A stretch of DNA of 64,000 nucleotides, taken from the NCBI GenBank assembly GCA_963828625.1, contig CAWHEX010000009.1, forward strand, positions 186,001-250,000, written 5' to 3'. A program made the position numbers and the translations under genes. Positions 1 to 9,449 of the stretch are shown here, in pieces (positions within the stretch are counted from its first letter, which is position 1; each line of letters starts with the position of its first letter). The notes below the pieces were generated by a model, which searched no databases, had not been told where the DNA came from, and saw nothing but the letters and a program-made list of their open reading frames with translations. The stretch is from PALSA-894 sp963828625 (lineage in GTDB: Bacteria; Pseudomonadota; Alphaproteobacteria; Rhizobiales; Xanthobacteraceae).

Positions 1-228
1 AACCCGCCCGGCGGCAAAGCCTGGCAGCTGATCGACGCCGCGGGCTGCCGCGGGCTCGTGGTCGGCGGCGCGCAGGTGTCCGAGTTGCACTGCAACTTCC
101 TGATCAACCTCGGCAACGCGACGGCGGCCGACATCGAGACTCTGGGCGAAGAGGTGCGCCGCCGCGTACGAGAACAAAACGGAATCGAATTGCAGTGGGA
201 GATCAGGCGCATCGGCACAAATCTGTAG
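1..228 (+). CDS. murB: UDP-N-acetylenolpyruvoylglucosamine reductase, C-terminal fragment
   Basis: This is the last 75 codons of an open frame that enters from the left edge and stops with TAG. The visible part contains the C-terminal MurB pattern: NPPGGKAW, GLVVGGAQVSELHCNFLIN and a final helix ending near GIELQWEIRRIG. MurB uses NADPH and FAD to reduce the enolpyruvyl group of UDP-GlcNAc-enolpyruvate to UDP-MurNAc in the cytoplasm, an early peptidoglycan step. The FAD domain lies outside the window. It sits directly upstream of ddlB, the normal alphaproteobacterial order, which supports the call. Confidence 0.9.
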   Translation, partial: NPPGGKAWQLIDAAGCRGLVVGGAQVSELHCNFLINLGNATAADIETLGEEVRRRVREQNGIELQWEIRRIGTNL

Positions 229-309
229 CGCAAACCGCGCAAATCAGATTCCTTGGCCTTTGTTGATTCCCGCGCGGTCGCGCGTGTTTGCAAGGGGCAC
301 CCGGGGCGT

Positions 310-1233
310 ATGCCAGGAAAGCATGTTGCCGTCCTGATGGGGGGCTGGTCCGGCGAACGCGAGGTCAGCCTCAGTTCCGGCAAGGCCTGCGCCGACGCGC
401 TGGAGACCAAAGGCTATCGCGTCACCAAGATCGATGTCGGGCGCGACATCGCCGTGATGCTGCAGACGCTCAAACCCGACGTCGCGCTCAACCTGCTGCA
501 CGGCCCGCCCGGCGAGGACGGCACGCTTCAGGGCATCCTCGAGGTCGGCGGCATCCCGTACACGCACTCCGGCGTGCTCGCCTCCGCGCTCGCGATGCAG
601 AAGGATCTCGCCAAGACCGTCATGCAGGCGGCGGGTATTCCGGTGCCGGGCGGCAAGGTGGTTTCGCGCCAGGAGGCCGCGAAGGCGCACGTGCTGGAGC
701 GCCCCTATGTGCTCAAGCCGATCAACGAGGGCTCAAGCCTCGGTGTTTTCATCGTCACCAAGGCGCACGAGCATCCCCCGCAGGAGCTGACCCGCTCCGA
801 CTGGGAGTTCACCGACACGCTGCTGGCGGAACCGTTCATCCCCGGCAAGGAGCTCACCTGTGCGGTCATGGGTGACCAGGCGCTCGCCGTAATCGAAGTC
901 GTCACCACGGCACGCTTTTATGACTACGAGGCGAAGTACGTGCCGGGCGGTTCCAAGCACCTTTTGCCCGCTCCAATTTTACCAATTGTTTACCAAGAGG
1001 TCCGAAGACTAACCGTTGCGGCTCATAACGCCCTCGGTTGCCGAGGCGTGAGCCGTGCGGATTTCCGCTGGGATGACTCTGTCGAGGGCATCGGGGGGCT
1101 CGTCTGTCTCGAGGTGAACACGCAGCCCGGGATGACCGAGACCTCGCTGGTGCCGGAAATGGCGGCCCATGCGGGCATTCCCTTCGCTGAGTTGGTGCAA
1201 TGGATGGTCGAGGACGCCTCGCTGAACAGGTAA
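310..1233 (+). CDS. ddlB: D-alanine--D-alanine ligase
   Basis: ATP-grasp ligase that joins two D-Ala residues for the peptidoglycan stem peptide. With the ATG at 310 the protein is 307 aa, the usual Ddl length. A TTG at 253 would add 19 poorly conserved residues, so I prefer 310. Recognisable blocks are the N-terminal VAVLMGGWSGEREVSL, the NLLHGPPGEDGTLQG loop, YVLKPINEGSS for ATP binding, SRADFRWDD, and the metal-binding CLEVNTQPGMTETSLVP near the C-terminus. Its end overlaps the start of ftsQ by 34 bases, so the two are probably translationally coupled within the division cluster. Confidence 0.93.
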   Translation: MPGKHVAVLMGGWSGEREVSLSSGKACADALETKGYRVTKIDVGRDIAVMLQTLKPDVALNLLHGPPGEDGTLQGILEVGGIPYTHSGVLASALAMQKDLAKTVMQAAGIPVPGGKVVSRQEAAKAHVLERPYVLKPINEGSSLGVFIVTKAHEHPPQELTRSDWEFTDTLLAEPFIPGKELTCAVMGDQALAVIEVVTTARFYDYEAKYVPGGSKHLLPAPILPIVYQEVRRLTVAAHNALGCRGVSRADFRWDDSVEGIGGLVCLEVNTQPGMTETSLVPEMAAHAGIPFAELVQWMVEDASLNR

Positions 1234-2126
1234 CGCGGTTGGTCCCGCGTCGCCGGCCTGCGGCTGCGAGCCGCGGGCTGATCAGCCGTACGCTGCGGCG
1301 CTTTACGCTGCCGCTCGCGCACGTGCGCGCGCCGCGCTTCGCCGGCGTTGCGGCATGCCTCGTGTTTCTCTCCGGCGCGCTGAGCTACGCCGTCATCAAG
1401 GGCGGCCATGTCGGAAACATCGCGACCTTCATCAAGGACAGCGCCGACTCCGCCGCGAACGCGGCCGGCATGCGCATCGCGAGCGTGTCGCTCTCCGGCC
1501 AGCGGCAGGTGAGCCGCGAAGAAATTTTCGCGGCGGCCGGCGTGACCGATCACTCGTCGCTGCTGTTCCTTGATGTGCTCGAAGCGCGCACGAAGCTCGA
1601 GACGATCCCGTGGGTCGCCGAAGCGACGGTGCGCAAGCTTTACCCGGACCGCCTGCAGATCACCGTCACCGAGCGCGAGGCGTTCGCGCTGTGGCAACTG
1701 CACGGCAAGGTGCAGGTGATCGCGGCCGACGGCACGGTGCTCTCGGCGAAGCTCGAGCCGCGGCTGGTGACGCTTCCGTTCGTGGTGGGGCAGGGCGCAG
1801 CGGCGCGCGCCCGCGATTTCCTCGCGGTGCTCGACCGCTACCCGGCGATCCGCGATCAGGTGCGCGCCTCGGTGTTCGTCGCCGAGCGGCGCTGGAACCT
1901 GCGGCTGAAGAACGGCATCGACGTGCGCCTGCCCGAGCGCGACATGGAGCGTGCGCTCGCGACGCTCGTGCGTCTCGACAGCGAAAAGAAGCTGCTCAGC
2001 CGCGACATCACCGCGGTCGATCTGCGCCTCGCCGACCGCGTCACGGTCCGCCTCTCCGATGCGGCCGCGCAGGCGCGCGAGGATGCGCTGAAGAAGAACA
2101 CCAAGAAAAAGGGCAGCGACGCGTGA
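1200..2126 (+). CDS. ftsQ: Cell division protein FtsQ
   Basis: Bitopic inner-membrane divisome protein that links early (FtsA/FtsZ) and late septal synthesis factors. The 308-aa product has a basic cytoplasmic N-terminus (about residues 1-45), one hydrophobic segment (about 48-66), a POTRA domain (about 90-160, with SVSLSGQRQVSREEI and the WVAEATVRKLYPDRLQITVTE block) and a C-terminal beta domain. The C-terminus is Lys-rich. The start lies inside ddlB and the stop overlaps the ftsA GTG start by four bases (GTGA), indicating translational coupling. Length and layout are typical for Rhizobiales. Confidence 0.92.
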   Translation: MDGRGRLAEQVTRLVPRRRPAAASRGLISRTLRRFTLPLAHVRAPRFAGVAACLVFLSGALSYAVIKGGHVGNIATFIKDSADSAANAAGMRIASVSLSGQRQVSREEIFAAAGVTDHSSLLFLDVLEARTKLETIPWVAEATVRKLYPDRLQITVTEREAFALWQLHGKVQVIAADGTVLSAKLEPRLVTLPFVVGQGAAARARDFLAVLDRYPAIRDQVRASVFVAERRWNLRLKNGIDVRLPERDMERALATLVRLDSEKKLLSRDITAVDLRLADRVTVRLSDAAAQAREDALKKNTKKKGSDA

Positions 2127-3447
2127 GCGATCTGGCGCACGGGCTTGCTCCCAAGATGCGGCCGATTTCGCCGCGTCGCTCGGCGATCGTGTGCGCGCTC
2201 GACATCGGCACCAGCAAGATCGTCTGCGTGATCGCGCGCCTGAAGCCGCGTCCCTCGCAGGACGTGCTGCCGCGCCGGACCCACGCGGTCGAAGTGCTCG
2301 GCATCGGCCACACGCAGTCGCAGGGCATCAAGTCCGGCCACGTCGTCGATATCGCGGCCGCCGAGGAAATGCTGCGTCACGCGGTCGATGCCGCCGAGCG
2401 CACCGCGGGCGTGCATGTCGACAGCGTGGTGCTGCCGCTCACGGCCGGGACGAAGCGCCAGCGAATTGTTCTCCGCGACCGTGAATTTCCAGGACCCCAA
2501 CCGTGGGCGACGCCGACATCGAGCGCGTGCTCGCGGCAGGCAGCACGCATTCGGTGCGCGAGAGCCGGGCGGTCGTGCACTCGCTGCCGATCGGCTATTC
2601 GCTCGACGACAATCGCGGCATCCGCGATCCGCGCGGCATGGTCGGCAGCCACCTCGGCGTCGACATGCACGTCGCGACGACGGAAGTCGCGGCCGCGCGC
2701 AACCTCATGCTGCTGGTCGAGCGCTGCCACATCGCCGTCGAGGCGATGGTCGCCGCTCCCTACGTGTCCGGGCTGTCGGTGCTGGCCGAGGACGAGGCCG
2801 ACCTTGGCGCCGCGGTGATCGATCTCGGCGCGGGCACCACCACCTGCGCGGTCTTCTCCGAGGGACGCTTCGTCCACGTCGACGGCTTCGCGCTCGGCGG
2901 CCATCACATCACGATGGACGTCGCGCGCGGGCTCACCACCACGATCGCCGATGCCGAGCGGCTGAAGACCCTGTTCGGATCGGCACTTTCGGGCCCCTCC
3001 GACGATCGCGACATGGTGCATCTCTCGGCCATCGGCGGCGATCCGCACGAGCCGCCGCATCTCATTCCGCGCACGCAACTCGTGCGCATCATCCGCCCGC
3101 GCGTCGAGGAAATCCTCGAAATGCTGCGCGAGCGGCTCAACAATTCGCCGTTCGCCGCCGATCCGCGCGGCCGCGTGATCCTCACCGGCGGCGCGAGCCA
3201 GCTCACCGGGCTCTCCGATCTCGCCGCGCAGATGCTCGGCCGGCAGGTGCGCATCGGCCGTCCGCTCGGCATCGCCGGCCTGGGCGAGGGCACCAAGGGC
3301 CCGGCCTTTGCGACCGCGGCCGGCCTGCTCGTGTACCCGCAATTCGCCTACCTCGAACACTGTGAACCGCGGAAAACGCGGCAATTGATGACAGGGACTG
3401 ACGGTTACATCACGCGGGTCGGACGATGGCTTCGGGAGAGCTTCTGA
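2123..3447 (+). CDS. ftsA: Cell division protein FtsA (frame broken by two single-base insertions)
   Basis: Actin-like ATPase that tethers FtsZ to the membrane. It starts at a GTG overlapping the ftsQ stop. The N-terminal part (ALDIGTSKIVCVIARL, phosphate loop 1) reads in one frame to about 2449, a short stretch containing ASELFSATVNFQD reads in the next frame, and the rest (GDADIERVLAAGS, DEADLGAAVIDLGAGTT, ILTGGASQLTG, ending GRWLRESF with the amphipathic membrane-targeting tail) reads in the third. Removing one A at 2450 and one A at 2499-2500 restores a continuous FtsA of about 440 aa. FtsA is normally essential, so I treat both shifts as sequencing errors rather than a pseudogene. Confidence 0.88.
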
Positions 3448-3529
3448 TGACCCCATTCACCCTCGTCACGGCCGGTGGCGGACCGGCCCGAAACGACACC
3501 CGCGCGTCCGCGCTCTGAAAGAGGCAGCC

Positions 3530-5305
3530 ATGACCATCAACCTGAAAGTACCCGATATCCGGGAGCTCAAGCCGAGGATCACCGTGTTCGGTGTCGGCGG
3601 CGCCGGCGGCAACGCCGTCAACAACATGATCACGGCAGGCCTCGTCGGCTGCGACTTCGTGGTCGCCAACACGGACGCGCAGGCGCTGACGCTGTCGAAG
3701 GCCGAACGCATCATCCAGATGGGCGTCGCGGTCACCGAAGGTCTCGGCGCAGGCTCGCAGCCCGATATCGGCTGCGCCGCCGCCGAAGAGGTGATCGACG
3801 AGATCCGCGATCATCTCGCGGGCGCGCACATGGTGTTCGTCACCGCCGGCATGGGCGGCGGCACCGGCACCGGCGCCGCGCCGGTCGTCGCGCAGGCTGC
3901 GCGCGAACTTGGCATCCTCACGGTCGGCGTCGTCACCAAGCCGTTCCACTTCGAGGGCGTGCGCCGCATGAAGGTGGCGGAGGCCGGCATCGCCGAGCTG
4001 CAGAAGCAGGTCGATACGCTGCTGATCATTCCGAACCAGAACCTGTTCCGGGTCGCCAACGAGAAGACCACCTTCGCCGACGCCTTCGCGATGGCCGACC
4101 AGGTGCTCTACTCGGGCGTCGCCTGCATCACCGACCTGATGGTCAAGGAAGGCCTGATCAATCTCGACTTCGCCGACGTCCGCGCGGTGATGCGCGAGAT
4201 GGGCAAGGCGATGATGGGTACGGGCGAAGCGTCCGGCGAGAAGCGCGCGCTCTCCGCCGCCGAGGCCGCGATCTCCAATCCGCTGATCGACGAGACCTCG
4301 ATGAAGGGTGCGCGGGGCCTGCTCATCTCGATCACGGGCGGCAAGGACCTCACGCTCTACGAGGTGGACGAAGCCGCGACCCGCATCCGCGAGGAAGTCG
4401 ACCAGGAAGCCAACATCATCGTCGGCGCGACCTTCGACGAAAGCCTCGATGGCATCGTGCGTGTGTCGGTCGTCGCGACCGGCATCGACGTGGCGTCATC
4501 GGCGCAGCATCCGGCGGCGCACAGCCGGCAGACGGTTACGGCGATCGCCGCCCAGCCCGCGCCGCAGGCGGTTGCCGCGGCATCGCGTCTTGCGGAGCTG
4601 ACGCACACGCTGCGCGCCAACACGCAGCAGAACGCGCAGCGCGCCGACGAGGGCCACCGTGCGGTCGCTCACGCGCTGTCGGCCTCCCAGCAGGAGCAGA
4701 TCGACGAAGAGGAAACCGAAGCGCACTACGCCCCCGCGCAGATCACTGCGATCGAGGACGTGACGATCCGGCCGATGACGCCGAAGCCGACGCTGTTCGT
4801 CGAACATGCCGCCGAGCAGGCGGCGGCCGAGGCGGCGCAGCATCCGGCGATCGAGAAGCCGTTCATCCCGCCGCAGGCGGAGCAGCCGCCGGTCCGCGCG
4901 CCGCGTATGCCGCGAATTGATGAGCTGCCGATGCCGGCGCAGAACCAGATCCGCGCGCGCGAGAATCCGGCTGCTGCGGAAAAGCCGCGCGTGTCGCTGC
5001 TCCAGCGTCTCGCCTCGGTCGGCCTCGGCCGGCGTGAGGAGCAGGCGACCCCGGCGGCGCCGCGTCAGGTGGCGGCCGAACGCACCGCCCCTCCGATGCC
5101 GAAAGCCCCGCCGATGCCGCCACTCCGGCAGCAGCAGGAGCCGCGCAGCGAGGGCCTCTCGGAATACGCCAAGCGTCAGGCGCCGCCTCATCAGCGGCCC
5201 GCGCCGCAGGGGCTCGACCAGCACGGCCGGCCCGCGCCTGTGAATAACTCCTTCGAGGACGATCAACTCGAAATCCCCGCTTTCCTGCGCCGTCAGGCGA
5301 ACTAG
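3530..5305 (+). CDS. ftsZ: Cell division protein FtsZ
   Basis: Tubulin-like GTPase that forms the Z ring. The 591-aa protein has the Rossmann N-terminus with GVGGAGGNAV (about residues 21-30), the tubulin signature GGGTGTGAAP (about 109-118), the catalytic T7 loop region around NLDFADVRAVM, and a C-terminal beta domain ending about residue 320. A long Ala/Pro/Gln-rich linker of about 250 residues follows, then a conserved tail with LEIPAFLRRQ that binds FtsA and other partners. The long linker is typical of alphaproteobacterial FtsZ1. An AGAGG-type ribosome site precedes the ATG. Confidence 0.97.
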   Translation: MTINLKVPDIRELKPRITVFGVGGAGGNAVNNMITAGLVGCDFVVANTDAQALTLSKAERIIQMGVAVTEGLGAGSQPDIGCAAAEEVIDEIRDHLAGAHMVFVTAGMGGGTGTGAAPVVAQAARELGILTVGVVTKPFHFEGVRRMKVAEAGIAELQKQVDTLLIIPNQNLFRVANEKTTFADAFAMADQVLYSGVACITDLMVKEGLINLDFADVRAVMREMGKAMMGTGEASGEKRALSAAEAAISNPLIDETSMKGARGLLISITGGKDLTLYEVDEAATRIREEVDQEANIIVGATFDESLDGIVRVSVVATGIDVASSAQHPAAHSRQTVTAIAAQPAPQAVAAASRLAELTHTLRANTQQNAQRADEGHRAVAHALSASQQEQIDEEETEAHYAPAQITAIEDVTIRPMTPKPTLFVEHAAEQAAAEAAQHPAIEKPFIPPQAEQPPVRAPRMPRIDELPMPAQNQIRARENPAAAEKPRVSLLQRLASVGLGRREEQATPAAPRQVAAERTAPPMPKAPPMPPLRQQQEPRSEGLSEYAKRQAPPHQRPAPQGLDQHGRPAPVNNSFEDDQLEIPAFLRRQAN

Positions 5306-5330
5306 GAAAGCGGAAAGCGCACAATCGAGA

Positions 5331-5360
5331 GGATCGGGCGGCCGCAGGGTCGCCCGATCC
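5331..5360 (+). terminator. Hairpin terminator after ftsZ
   Basis: A perfect 10-bp stem (GGATCGGGCG at 5331-5340 and its complement at 5351-5360) encloses a 10-nt loop, 26 bases after the ftsZ stop, and is followed by a short ATTT stretch. The U-tract is weak, so termination may be partial. It separates the division cluster from lpxC. Confidence 0.6.
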
Positions 5361-5512
5361 ATTTCGGACAAGGGACGTGAATTTGAGAATCACTTGATTC
5401 GACTTGGATATTTCGGCCCGCCCGGGGTGTATCCGGTCATCATCACGGCAAACCGAGAATCCTTGTAATTTCAGGGTTTTGGGCAATGTTACAGTCAGAG
5501 AAAAACCGTGAA

Positions 5513-5540
5513 TTGGACGCATTCCCGCCTGTGTTAAGAT
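5513..5540 (+). promoter_or_regulatory. Candidate housekeeping promoter for lpxC in a 400-bp gap
   Basis: The gap between ftsZ and lpxC (5306-5706) holds no convincing gene. Within it TTGGAC (5513-5518) and TAAGAT (5535-5540) are 16 bases apart, a fair match to a sigma-70 type promoter, leaving an untranslated leader of about 160 bases before the lpxC ATG. This is a visual match only. The rest of the gap shows nothing I recognise. Confidence 0.35.
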
Positions 5541-5706
5541 TTTTGCGGAAGGGTTTTCGGGGACAAAAAGTTCTTGCGGGACAAGGCCGGACACGTGGTT
5601 CGGGCGGTGCCGCAGGGCAGCGAAAAGCGACCCCGAGAGCAGTACCGGTGATGAAGTGGGGTCCCGCGTCAAGCGGGTCGATCACCGAAGGGGTTGCGGT
5701 GGGGTT

Positions 5707-6657
5707 ATGAAGGCTGGGAAGCAAACGACCTTAGGGGCGCGCGCGACCGTATCGGGCGCAGGCGTTCATTCTGGACTTCCGGTCACCCTGACCTTGCATC
5801 CGGCCGATGCCGGAACCGGCGTCGTCTTCGTCCGCCTCGATGCCGAAGGCCGCCCCGAGCGCGAAATTCGCGCCCATGCCCGCTACGTGACCGCGACCGA
5901 GCTCGCGACCGTTCTGGGCGACGACAATTCCGGCCCCTGCGTTTCCACCATCGAACACGTCATGGCGGCTCTCTGCGGCCTCGGCGTCGATAACGTCATC
6001 GTCGAGATCGACGGTCCCGAAGCGCCGATCATGGACGGCAGCGCGGCGGCCTTCGTGGCGGCGATCGACCAGGCGGGAATTGTGGCGCTCGATGCGCCGC
6101 GCCGGTTCACCAAGGTTTTGAAGCCGATCCGCGTGCAGAAGGGCGACGCCTACGGCGAACTGACGCCCTATGAGCGCGGGTTCCGCGTCGATGTGGCGAT
6201 CGATTTCGCGCATCCGCTGATCGGCCAGCAGGCGATCGCGCTCGAAGTCGAGCCGGCGACGTTCCGCCGCGAAGTCGCCCGCGCGCGCACGTTCGGCTTC
6301 ATGAAGGACGTCTCGAAGCTCTGGAGCGCGGGCTACGCGCTCGGCGCGTCGCTGGAGAACACGCTGGTGGTCGCGGACGACCGGCTGCTCAATCCGGAAG
6401 GCCTGCGCTATGCCGACGAGTTCGTGCGCCACAAGGCGCTCGACGCGATCGGCGATCTCGCGCTCGCGGGCGCGCCGCTGCTCGGCGCCTACAAGTCGGT
6501 CCGCGGCGGCCACAAGCTCAACCACGCGATCCTGTGCGCGCTGATTGCCGATCCGACCGCCTGGACGGTGGTGGAAGCGAAGGAAACCCGTGCGCCGCGC
6601 CGTGGCCATGCTGACGTGACGTCGGTCGTTCCGGCCTACCGGGCAGACCTGTCCTAG
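5707..6657 (+). CDS. lpxC: UDP-3-O-acyl-N-acetylglucosamine deacetylase
   Basis: Zinc amidase for the committed step of lipid A synthesis. With the ATG at 5707 the protein is 316 aa, and its N-terminus KAGKQTTLGARATVSGAG matches the family start (T-L and VSGxGVHSG). An upstream in-frame ATG at 5656 would add 17 unrelated residues. Zinc-binding positions are visible in STIEHVMAAL (His near residue 80) and in the HKALDAIGD block, and the C-terminal SVRGGHKLNHA carries the catalytic His region. It follows ftsZ and precedes bamD, the standard order. Confidence 0.95.
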   Translation: MKAGKQTTLGARATVSGAGVHSGLPVTLTLHPADAGTGVVFVRLDAEGRPEREIRAHARYVTATELATVLGDDNSGPCVSTIEHVMAALCGLGVDNVIVEIDGPEAPIMDGSAAAFVAAIDQAGIVALDAPRRFTKVLKPIRVQKGDAYGELTPYERGFRVDVAIDFAHPLIGQQAIALEVEPATFRREVARARTFGFMKDVSKLWSAGYALGASLENTLVVADDRLLNPEGLRYADEFVRHKALDAIGDLALAGAPLLGAYKSVRGGHKLNHAILCALIADPTAWTVVEAKETRAPRRGHADVTSVVPAYRADLS

Positions 6658-6790
6658 TCCGCGTTAACCGCAATCCGTCCAAGAGGATGCCGGCCGCCTG
6701 CCTCCCGCCATAATCGCGTGGCGAATTGGCCTCGTTTACGGTACATGTTCGCGGCGCGGGGACGCTGGCTTTCGTGGGGATATCAAGATC

Positions 6791-7648
6791 TTGACGCCTG
6801 ATCGCGCGACCAATGTCCGGCCGAGGTGGTGGCTCGCGGCGCGTCTTGCCGTGCTGGCCTTTGCCGTTGCGGCGCTGCCCGCCTGCGCGCTGTTCGGCAA
6901 GGAAGACATCATCCCGGACGATCCGGCCGACAAGCTCTACAACGAGGGCCTCTACCTCCTGAACAACAAGCGCGACTTCAAGCTCGCCGCGCGGCGCTTC
7001 GAGGAGGTCGATCGCCAGCACCCGTATTCCGAATGGGCGCGCAAGGCGCTGCTGATGTCGGCTTACGCGCACTACGAGGGCACGTCCTACGAGGACTCGG
7101 TCACGGCGGCGAAGCGCTACGTGACCTTGCATCCGGGCAGCCCCGACGCGGCCTACGCGCAATACCTGATCGGCTCGTCGTATTTCGACCAGATCCCCGA
7201 CGTGACGCGCGACCAGCAGCGCACCGAGCGCGCGCTCAACGCGCTCGACGAGGTGGTCCGCAAATATCCGAACACCGAATATGCGGCGGCTGCCAAGCGC
7301 AAGATCGAGGTCGCGCGTGACCAACTCGCCGGCAAGGAAATGAACACGGCGCGCTTCTATCAGAAGAAGCGCGATTACATCGCGGCGATCAACCGCTTCA
7401 AAGTGGTGATCACGCAATACCAGACCACGCGTCACGTCGAGGAGGCGCTGGCGCGCCTTACCGAGACCTACATGTCGCTCGGCATCGTCAGCGAGGCGCA
7501 GACGGCCGCGGCCGTACTCGGGCACAATTTCCCCGACAGCACCTGGTACAAGGAGGCCTACGGGCTCGTGAAGGGCGGCGGTCTTGAGCCGCACGAGGAC
7601 AAGGGCTCCTGGATCAGCCGGGCGTTCAAGCGGGTCGGGCTGGGCTGA
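6791..7648 (+). CDS. bamD: Outer membrane assembly lipoprotein BamD (ComL family)
   Basis: Lipoprotein of the BAM complex that inserts beta-barrel proteins in the outer membrane. The 285-aa product starts at a TTG, has a hydrophobic signal and a lipobox LPAC with Cys at about residue 32, and then TPR-type repeats (LYNEGLYLLNNKRDFKLAARRFEEVDRQHPYSEWA is the first). The family pattern QYLIGSSYFDQIPDVTRDQQ is clear at about residues 120-140. Length is normal for the family. It lies between lpxC and recN, as is usual in Rhizobiales. Confidence 0.93.
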   Translation: MTPDRATNVRPRWWLAARLAVLAFAVAALPACALFGKEDIIPDDPADKLYNEGLYLLNNKRDFKLAARRFEEVDRQHPYSEWARKALLMSAYAHYEGTSYEDSVTAAKRYVTLHPGSPDAAYAQYLIGSSYFDQIPDVTRDQQRTERALNALDEVVRKYPNTEYAAAAKRKIEVARDQLAGKEMNTARFYQKKRDYIAAINRFKVVITQYQTTRHVEEALARLTETYMSLGIVSEAQTAAAVLGHNFPDSTWYKEAYGLVKGGGLEPHEDKGSWISRAFKRVGLG

Positions 7649-7676
7649 TTCCGCCACCTGGGCGTTTCGCATCTGT

Positions 7677-7758
7677 CATGGCCGGGCTTGTCCCGGCCAT
7701 TTGCGTCTTTGGGCCGAAAATGAAGACGTGGATGCCGCTCACAAGACCGGGCATGACG
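7677..7758 (+). repeat. Intergenic palindromic repeat (Bradyrhizobium-like type)
   Basis: The bamD-recN gap carries a short palindrome, ATGGCCGGG-CTTGT-CCCGGCCAT, followed by a second arm containing AAGACGTGGATGCC and GACCGGGCATGACG. This arrangement (palindrome, then GTCTTTG...AAGACGTGGATG and a degenerate mirror of the first palindrome) resembles a repeat scattered between genes in Bradyrhizobium-like genomes. Recognition is from memory, not from a search. It may act as a transcript end. Confidence 0.55.
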
Positions 7759-7783
7759 GCGGATATTTTGCTATGGCACAGCC

Positions 7784-9448
7784 ATGCTCTCCCGCCTCTC
7801 GATCCGCGACATCGTTCTGATCGAACGGCTCGACATCGATTTCGCCGCCGGCCTCTCGGTGCTGACCGGTGAGACCGGTGCCGGGAAGTCGATCCTGCTC
7901 GACGCGTTCGCGCTGGCGCTCGGCAGCCGCGGCGACGCAAGTCTCGTGCGTCACGGCGCCGAGCAGGGGCAGGTGACGGCCGCGTTCGACGTTGGGCGCA
8001 AACATCCCGCGCTCGCACTGCTCGCCGAGAACAGCATCGGCGCGGAAGACGGCCTGATCCTGCGCCGCGTGCAGCTTGCCGACGGGCGCACGCGCGCCTT
8101 CGTCAACGATCAGCCGGTGAGCGTGCAGGTGCTCAAAGCGCTCGGTGCCGCACTGGTGGAAATCCACGGCCAGCACGACGACCGCGCGATGGTCGACACG
8201 GCGGCGCATCGCCAGTTGCTCGATGCCTATGCGGGGCTGGAGGACGATGCCGCCGGTGTGACGCGCGCGTGGAATGCGCGCCGCACCGCCGAGGAGGCGG
8301 TTGCGGCGCATCGCGCGCGCGTCGAGCAGGCGCAACGCGAGGCCGAATATCTGCGCCATGCAGTCGAGGAACTCGCCAAGCTCAAGCCCGAAACCGGTGA
8401 AGAGACTTCGCTCGCCGAAAGGCGTGCCGCGATGATGGCCGGCGAGAAGGTCGCGGAGGATCTGCGCGACGCGCACGAGGTGGTGGCGGGCGACCGCTCG
8501 CCCATCTCCGCGCTCTCGACCGCGCTGCGGCGGCTGGAGCGTCGTCGCGGCCAGGCGCCCGCGCTGATCGATCCGCCCGTGAAGGCGCTCGATGCCGCGC
8601 TCACCGCGCTCGACGAGGCGCGCGGCCATCTCGATGCGGCGCTGATCGCCGCCAATCACGATCCGCACGAGCTGGAGCGGATCGAGGAACGGCTGTTTGC
8701 GCTGCGTGCGGCGGGACGCAAGTACAATGTCGCGGTGGACGATCTTGCGGCGCTGAACGCACGCCATGCCGCCGATCTTGCGGCGATTGACGCGGGCGCC
8801 GCTGACCTGAAGAAGCTCGAAGCGGCAGCGCGCGAGGCGGGTGCCGCTTACACGAAGGCCGCGGCCGCATTGTCGGCGGCGCGCAAGAAGGCCGCCGCGA
8901 AGCTCGACAAGGCGGTCAACGCCGAACTCAAACCGCTCAAGCTCGAACGCGCGCAGTTCTCGACCAACATCGCGGCGGACGCGGGCGGGCCCGACGGCAT
9001 CGACCGCATCGAGTTCTGGGTACAGACCAATCCGGGCACGCGGCCCGGCCCGATGATGAAGGTCGCCTCTGGTGGCGAGCTCGCGCGCTTCCTGCTCGCG
9101 CTCAAGGTCGTGCTGGCGGATCGTGGCTCCGCGCCGACGCTCGTGTTCGACGAGATCGATACCGGCGTCGGCGGCGCAGTTGCGGACGCGATCGGGCTGC
9201 GCCTCGCGCGGCTCGCCGGAAAGGTGCAGGTGATGGCGGTGACGCATGCGCCGCAGGTCGCGGCGCGCGCCGAGAAGCACTACCTCATCACCAAGGATGC
9301 GCTCGCGCGCGGCAAGCGTGTCGCGACCAGCGTGAGCGAGCTTGCCGCCGACCGGCGGCGCGAGGAGATCGCCCGCATGCTGGCCGGCGCCGAGATCACC
9401 GACGAGGCGCGCAAGGCGGCGGAACGGCTGATGCGCGCGGCGGGGTGA
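7784..9448 (+). CDS. recN: DNA repair protein RecN
   Basis: SMC-like ATPase used in double-strand break repair. The 554-aa protein begins MLSRLSIRDIVLIERLDIDF and has the Walker A GETGAGKS near residue 30, a DGRTRAFVNDQPV block, the EIHGQHDD signature, two long Ala/Arg-rich coiled-coil arms, the ABC signature region VASGGELARFLLALK (about residue 425) and the Walker B LVFDEIDTGVGG, followed by VTHAPQVAARA. All family marks are present in order. It is one base upstream of ligA, so the two are likely cotranscribed. Confidence 0.96.
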   Translation: MLSRLSIRDIVLIERLDIDFAAGLSVLTGETGAGKSILLDAFALALGSRGDASLVRHGAEQGQVTAAFDVGRKHPALALLAENSIGAEDGLILRRVQLADGRTRAFVNDQPVSVQVLKALGAALVEIHGQHDDRAMVDTAAHRQLLDAYAGLEDDAAGVTRAWNARRTAEEAVAAHRARVEQAQREAEYLRHAVEELAKLKPETGEETSLAERRAAMMAGEKVAEDLRDAHEVVAGDRSPISALSTALRRLERRRGQAPALIDPPVKALDAALTALDEARGHLDAALIAANHDPHELERIEERLFALRAAGRKYNVAVDDLAALNARHAADLAAIDAGAADLKKLEAAAREAGAAYTKAAAALSAARKKAAAKLDKAVNAELKPLKLERAQFSTNIAADAGGPDGIDRIEFWVQTNPGTRPGPMMKVASGGELARFLLALKVVLADRGSAPTLVFDEIDTGVGGAVADAIGLRLARLAGKVQVMAVTHAPQVAARAEKHYLITKDALARGKRVATSVSELAADRRREEIARMLAGAEITDEARKAAERLMRAAG

Positions 9449-9449
9449 C

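Noticed and set aside
2123..3447. ftsA as a true pseudogene, or as a case of programmed frameshifting
   Set aside because: Two extra A bases occur at sites without slippery sequence, the protein is otherwise intact and normally essential, and the same kind of error recurs across the window.
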